Below are positions 6,267 to 6,318 of a DNA stretch of 6,318 nucleotides, one piece after another. How positions within the stretch are numbered: the first letter of the stretch is position 1; the number at the start of each line of letters is the position of its first letter. The stretch comes from Granulosicoccaceae bacterium (GTDB taxonomy: Bacteria; Pseudomonadota; Gammaproteobacteria; Granulosicoccales; Granulosicoccaceae): contig JALZUX010000101.1 in assembly GCA_023301405.1 (NCBI GenBank), forward strand, positions 1-6,318, given 5' to 3'. The notes under the pieces were generated by a model, which did no database searches, was not told where the DNA came from, and was given only the letters and a program-made list of their open reading frames with translations. A program made the position numbers and the translations under genes.

Positions 6267-6318
6267 TCTATTAGTCAAACCCACCAATTAAAGCAACTGC
6301 ACCATGATAAAACATCAC

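Overview
The window looks like a chromosomal segment from a Gram-negative gammaproteobacterium, probably a marine or Pseudomonas/Cellvibrio-like lineage. The support is the adjacent, co-oriented pair of a ubiK-type gene and a YifB/ComM-type gene on the right, and exported envelope proteins on the left (an OmpA-type peptidoglycan-binding domain and a protein ending in an outer-membrane beta-barrel signal). I cannot name the genus from the sequence alone.

Left part (1-4052, + strand): three consecutive genes. The first is the 3' part of a DUF3131 protein, a family I associate with the alpha/alpha-barrel carbohydrate-active fold; its 5' end lies outside the window. The second (1020-2915) is an exported protein I do not recognise as a named family. 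It has a cysteine-containing N-terminal region, a coiled coil, a low-complexity linker and a C-terminal barrel made of two homologous ~95-99-residue halves that share the motif GYxDWx3TWAxExNxWG. The third (3015-4052) is an exported two-domain protein: an uncharacterised N-terminal domain joined to an OmpA-type domain that keeps the Asp and Arg expected to contact peptidoglycan. The order and orientation suggest one envelope module, perhaps for making, trimming or exporting a glycan. That function is inference.

Right part (4184-6206, - strand, convergent with the left part): comM (YifB family AAA+ ATPase, branch-migration helicase of natural transformation) from a TTG start, and upstream of it ubiK (ubiquinone-biosynthesis accessory factor). 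These are conserved housekeeping-type genes and are richer in G+C than the left part in the stretches I counted by hand. The last ~110 bases are non-coding upstream DNA of ubiK with a weak candidate promoter.

No tRNA, rRNA, CRISPR array, insertion sequence or convincing rho-independent terminator was seen. The gaps 859-1019, 2916-3014, 4053-4183 and 5714-5954 are each under 300 bases and hold only the small sites listed below. The most interesting part is the three-gene envelope module, above all the duplicated barrel and the OmpA hybrid.
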